From: Micromonospora profundi
GTDB lineage: Bacteria; Actinomycetota; Actinomycetes; Mycobacteriales; Micromonosporaceae
Reading direction: 5' to 3'
NCBI RefSeq assembly: GCF_011927785.1
Contig: NZ_JAATJK010000001.1
Location: 1,550,001-1,614,000 of the forward strand
DNA length: 64,000 nt
The notes beneath the pieces are model-generated. The model did no database searches. It saw only the letters and a list, made by a program, of their open reading frames with translations, and had not been told where the DNA came from. Made by a program: the position numbers and the translations under genes. Below are positions 60,787 to 64,000 of the stretch, piece after piece (the stretch's first letter is position 1; every line of letters starts with the position of its first letter).

Positions 60787-62271
60787 ATGACACGGATCAG
60801 GTCGGCACGTCGGCTGGCGATCACTCTGGTGACCGCGTTGACAGTGCTTGTCGGCGCCATCGTCGTCACGTCGTCGCCCGCCACCGCCGCCACCAACCAG
60901 TTCCGAGGCATGAACTGGGCGGTGCTGGGTGACAACTTCAGCACCGGCCCGCTCGTCGTGCAGGGCCTGAGTGCCTCCGACAGCAATGCGACGGTGCGGG
61001 CCAAGGCGAACGCCCTCTACGACGACATGGCCTCCACAATGGGAGTCAACACCGTCCGGCTGCCCATCAACACCCACACGGTCGGGACGGCGTGGTGGGA
61101 GGCGTACCGAGGCGCCATCGACGCTGCCACCGCGCGCGGCTTCAAGGTCATCCTCGCGTACTGGGAGGACGGCGCCGCCTCCGGCGGACGGATCACGAAC
61201 CTCGCCGCGTGGAACGCCATGTGGTCCACTGTGACGAACACGTACGGGGCGAACACGAGCGTCTACTTCGAGCCGATGAACGAGCCGCACGGTTACAGCT
61301 CGGCGGAGTGGCGCAACGTCGCGGCGAACTGGCTCAGCTACCACTACTCGGCGGTGCCCGGCCGGGTGCTCATCGGCGGCACCGGCTTCAGCCAGGACCT
61401 GCGGGACATCTGCAACGACAGCCGCTTCGCCTCGACGCTGCTGTCCTTCCACCACTATGCCTTCTTCTACGGCGCGATGACCTATGACGCCTTCCGGAGC
61501 CACATCCAGACCCGCCTCGGCAACTGCGCCTCCCGCGCGGTGGCGACCGAGTTCGGCGCGCCCATGAACGACGGCCGCAACTACGCCGACGCGGGCAGCA
61601 GCGACAACTTCGTGCGGCACATCCGCGCCATGGCCCAGGTCATGCGCGACAACCAGATGGGCGGCACCTACTGGCCCGCCCTCGGCGGCAAGCCCGGCAC
61701 CATCGGCTACGACTGGTACTCGATGTTCTCCCTGAGCGGTACCGGCACCGACCTCAACCTCACCGTGCGCAACACCTCCGGCGCCGACCAGATCCGGTAC
61801 GCGTGGGGCGACACCATCGGTGGCGGTCCCACGACGCCCCCGCCTTCGACGGGTACGTACTACCGGATCACCGTGCGGCACAGCGGCAAGGCCATGGACG
61901 TCCAGCAACCGAACACCGACAACGGCGCGCGCGTCGGCCAGTACACGTACGGCGGCAGCGCCTGGCAGCAGTGGCAGTTCCAGGATGCCGGCAGCGGCTA
62001 CTGGCGCATCATCAGCAGGCACAGCGGGAAGTGCCTCGACGTGGTGAGCGCCTCGACCGCCGACGGTGCCGAACTCGTCCAGTACACCTGTGGCGCCGGC
62101 GCCAACCAGCAGTTCCAGATGGTCACCAGCGGCGGCTACTTCCAGCTCCGGGCGCGCCACAGCGGCAAGTGCGTGGACGTACCGGCCGCGTCGACAGCGG
62201 ACGGGGTGATCCTCAAGCAGTACACGTGCAACACCGGCGACAATCAGCAGTGGTCGCGCACCGTCGTCTGA
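60787..62271 (+). CDS. Secreted GH5 glycoside hydrolase with ricin-type CBM13
   Basis: 494 aa with a signal peptide (about 1-36). The GH5 barrel (about 38-330) has the acid/base Glu166 (FEPMNEP) and nucleophile Glu255 (ATEFGAP). A Pro/Thr linker leads to a ricin B/CBM13 domain at about 355-494 with three repeats (GKAMDVQ, GKCLDVV, GKCVDVP). The GH5 subfamily cannot be read by eye; endoglucanase, mannanase and galactan-directed activity are all possible. It follows the GH43 gene by 33 bp and is probably co-transcribed. Confidence 0.85.
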   Translation: MTRIRSARRLAITLVTALTVLVGAIVVTSSPATAATNQFRGMNWAVLGDNFSTGPLVVQGLSASDSNATVRAKANALYDDMASTMGVNTVRLPINTHTVGTAWWEAYRGAIDAATARGFKVILAYWEDGAASGGRITNLAAWNAMWSTVTNTYGANTSVYFEPMNEPHGYSSAEWRNVAANWLSYHYSAVPGRVLIGGTGFSQDLRDICNDSRFASTLLSFHHYAFFYGAMTYDAFRSHIQTRLGNCASRAVATEFGAPMNDGRNYADAGSSDNFVRHIRAMAQVMRDNQMGGTYWPALGGKPGTIGYDWYSMFSLSGTGTDLNLTVRNTSGADQIRYAWGDTIGGGPTTPPPSTGTYYRITVRHSGKAMDVQQPNTDNGARVGQYTYGGSAWQQWQFQDAGSGYWRIISRHSGKCLDVVSASTADGAELVQYTCGAGANQQFQMVTSGGYFQLRARHSGKCVDVPAASTADGVILKQYTCNTGDNQQWSRTVV

Positions 62272-62348
62272 CGGGTAGCCCATTAAGAGCATCGACCGAG
62301 GCGTGAGATGCATTGGCGATCATCGATGCACTGCGTCATCGTCGAGGT

Positions 62349-63551
62349 ATGACAGGCGTCTTCTCGTCCTCGCTGTTCCGCCGCCTCCGGCCGGGCCTGC
62401 TGGCTGCGGCCGCGCTGTCGACGGCGGTACTCGCGTCCGCTCTGAGCGTCGCACCGGCGGCCGACGCCGGCACGGCACCGGCCGCCGCCGCTTATCCCGG
62501 GGTCGCACCGGCCCCCGCTGGGGCGGCCGACCCGACCGGGCCCGCGTCGCCGACCTCGGCGCCCAGCACGCCGAGCACCTCACCCTTCCCGCCGAGCGTG
62601 CCCACCAACCTGGCTGCCAGCCAGGTCCGCACCGGCTCGGTCACCCTCACCTGGACAGCTTCCACGCGCGGCTGTTGCGCCATCGAGGGCTACGACATCA
62701 TGTACTACGAGGCGTTCAGCGATGTCATCTACAGCGCCAGCGTCGGGCCCGTCACCACCACCACGATCACCAACTACATCCGGCCGGGCTGGCAGTACTC
62801 GTTCCGGGTGTCCGCCCGGGACTCCCTCGGCCACCGATCGAGCTACGGGGACGTGTTGACAGTCGTCACCCCGGTGGCGGACACCGGCCCGGACACCACC
62901 CCGCCGAGCGCCCCGCAGAACCTGACCGTCGGCGCGGTGACCGCCTCGACCGCCACGCTGTCCTGGTCGCCGTCGACGGACAACGTCGGCGTCCTCGGGT
63001 ACGACGTCTACCGGTTCGACGGCTGGTTCACCTCAAGGCTGGTCGCCACCGTGAGCGCAACGACGTACACGGTATCTCTGCCCGCCTCGACGCCGCTGCA
63101 CAACCTGTACTACGTGCGTGCCCGGGACGCGGTGGGCAACGTGTCGATCGCCTCCAACACGGTCGAGCTGCCCACGACGTCCGATCCGACGTCGCCTCCG
63201 CCGTCCTCGCCGCCTCCGCCTCCGCCGCCCTCTACCTGCCAGGTGACCTACCGGAACCAGTCCCAGTGGCAGGGCGGTTTCGTGGCCACCGTGACGATCC
63301 AGAATTCCGGGGCGACGCCGATCGACGGTTGGACGGTCACCTTCGGCTTCCCGGGAGACCAGCAGGTCACCTCGGGATGGAACGCCACGATCGCCCAGAC
63401 GGGTGCCACGGTGACCGCCCGCAACGTCGACTGGAACCGCGTCATCGCGCCGAGCGGCTCCGCGTCCTTCGGCATCCAGGGGCGGTGGAGCGCCAGCAAC
63501 GCCCCGCCGGCCGGATTCTCGCTGAACGGCGCGCCCTGCACCGTGGGTTGA
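62349..63551 (+). CDS. Secreted FN3-FN3-CBM2 protein without a catalytic domain
   Basis: 400 aa from the ATG at 62349, which opens a typical signal peptide (MTGVFSSSLFRRLRPGLLAAAAL); a TTG at 62313 is the alternative start. Two fibronectin type III domains lie at about 78-170 and 185-285, then a Pro-rich linker and a CBM2-type module at about 300-400 (CQVTYRNQSQWQGGFVATVTIQNSG, DGWTVTFGFPGDQQVTSGWNA). No hydrolase or lytic polysaccharide monooxygenase residues are visible. It may be an adhesion or accessory protein for crystalline polysaccharide. Confidence 0.82.
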   Translation: MTGVFSSSLFRRLRPGLLAAAALSTAVLASALSVAPAADAGTAPAAAAYPGVAPAPAGAADPTGPASPTSAPSTPSTSPFPPSVPTNLAASQVRTGSVTLTWTASTRGCCAIEGYDIMYYEAFSDVIYSASVGPVTTTTITNYIRPGWQYSFRVSARDSLGHRSSYGDVLTVVTPVADTGPDTTPPSAPQNLTVGAVTASTATLSWSPSTDNVGVLGYDVYRFDGWFTSRLVATVSATTYTVSLPASTPLHNLYYVRARDAVGNVSIASNTVELPTTSDPTSPPPSSPPPPPPPSTCQVTYRNQSQWQGGFVATVTIQNSGATPIDGWTVTFGFPGDQQVTSGWNATIAQTGATVTARNVDWNRVIAPSGSASFGIQGRWSASNAPPAGFSLNGAPCTVG

Positions 63552-63585
63552 GCGTGACCCCGTCCCCCTTCTGCGAAGGAGTCTC

Positions 63586-64000
63586 GTGAGCACGCATCCG
63601 GCCACACCTCATCGCCTTCGCAGGGCCCTGATCGGCGCCGTCACGGCCGGCATCCTCGTGGCCTCCACCACGCTCGGTGGCACGCCCGCCTCCGCCGCGA
63701 ACACGCTGAGCATGCGGGGCGCCGACGTCTCATCGTTGCAGCGCAGCCTCGACCTGGGCGCGAAGTACTACGACGCCGGCGGCGCCGCCCGCGACCCTCT
63801 GGACATCCTGAAGTCCGTCGGCGTCAACTACGTACGGCTCCGCGTCTGGAACAACCCGATCAGCGGCTACAACAACAAGAGCAGGGTGTTGGGGCAGGCG
63901 AGGGCGGCCAAGGCGAAGGGCCTCAAGGTCCTCATCGACTTCCACTACTCCGACACCTGGGCCGACCCGGGCAAGCAGTACAAGCCGGCTGCCTGGGCCG
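63586..64000 (+). CDS. GH53 arabinogalactan endo-beta-1,4-galactanase (partial; runs off the right end)
   Basis: 138 codons are visible. The GTG at 63586 follows AAGGA by 5 bp. A signal peptide (about 1-38, TPASA-AN) precedes the GH53 start: MRGADVSSLQRSLDLGAKYYD, VNYVRLRVWNNP and LKVLIDFHYSDTWADPGKQ are characteristic. It cleaves galactan side chains of pectin. The catalytic Glu residues lie beyond the window. It fits with the adjacent GH43 and esterase genes as a set for pectin side chains. Confidence 0.9.
   Translation, partial: MSTHPATPHRLRRALIGAVTAGILVASTTLGGTPASAANTLSMRGADVSSLQRSLDLGAKYYDAGGAARDPLDILKSVGVNYVRLRVWNNPISGYNNKSRVLGQARAAKAKGLKVLIDFHYSDTWADPGKQYKPAAWA

Noticed and set aside
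59245..62313. A 1,022-codon minus-strand open frame over the GH43 and GH5 genes
   Set aside because: The plus-strand genes have signal peptides, catalytic residues and binding domains; the minus frame is a shadow.

Overview
The window is GC-rich DNA from an actinomycete, most likely a member of the Micromonosporaceae (Micromonospora/Salinispora-like). The evidence is the strong G/C third-position bias, many GTG/TTG starts and ATGA overlaps, a complete actinobacterial type VII (ESX) gene set, an SCO6880-type chromosomal type IV-like transfer apparatus, and secreted polysaccharidases carrying ricin, CBM2 and AbfB modules. I saw no rRNA or tRNA genes, CRISPR arrays or transposases.

1-34.4 kb is an ESX locus. 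Leftward from 7.6 kb run a YbaB-like gene, a WXG-like gene and a giant polymorphic-toxin-like gene that leaves the window. The giant protein has a CpnT-like N-terminus, a Pro/Ser/Thr linker, two Tox-PL-type papain modules and one permuted papain module. Rightward run two WXG100 proteins, a proline-rich partner, EccC, EccD, EccB, a 931-residue protein with a possible ADP-ribosyltransferase-like end, a beta-helix/AAA EccA-like ATPase, a second YbaB and a LuxR regulator. A leftward pair (FRTDG/WIW protein and lectin/DUF6461 protein) looks like an immunity or accessory cassette. A LysM-like membrane protein, a large unknown protein and a mycosin-like protein without its catalytic His and Ser end the locus.

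34.4-40.9 kb holds a secreted lytic-transglycosylase/ricin protein, a GH64 beta-1,3-glucanase, an ECF sigma factor with a zinc-finger membrane anti-sigma (SigL/RslA-like), and a disordered protein of unknown function. 40.9-43.3 kb is a GntR-ABC cassette with a perfect palindromic operator. Imperfect 43-44 bp direct repeats flank the cassette.

43.3-55.2 kb is a type IV secretion-like locus: a lysozyme-like/CAP protein and DUF4913 on the minus strand; DUF6668, two VirB2-like, VirB8-like, VirB6-like, SCO6880, VirB4-like ATPase and VirD4-like coupling protein on the plus strand; then a Tyr/Ser/Asn-rich protein. No relaxase was seen. 55.9-64 kb is a secreted carbohydrate-enzyme cluster: two esterase-ricin paralogs, GH43-AbfB, GH5-ricin, FN3-FN3-CBM2 and a truncated GH53. 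It would suit plant arabinan/galactan breakdown, with a LacI-type operator upstream of GH43.

The most interesting signal joins these blocks. Seven intergenic sites read TGAACC, exactly 16 bp, then CGT, each oriented toward a nearby gene, and two or three more have 15-bp spacing. This matches the published SigL-type promoter, and a SigL/RslA-like pair lies in the middle. It suggests one regulon for the type IV-like apparatus, wall hydrolases, glucanase and part of the ESX periphery.
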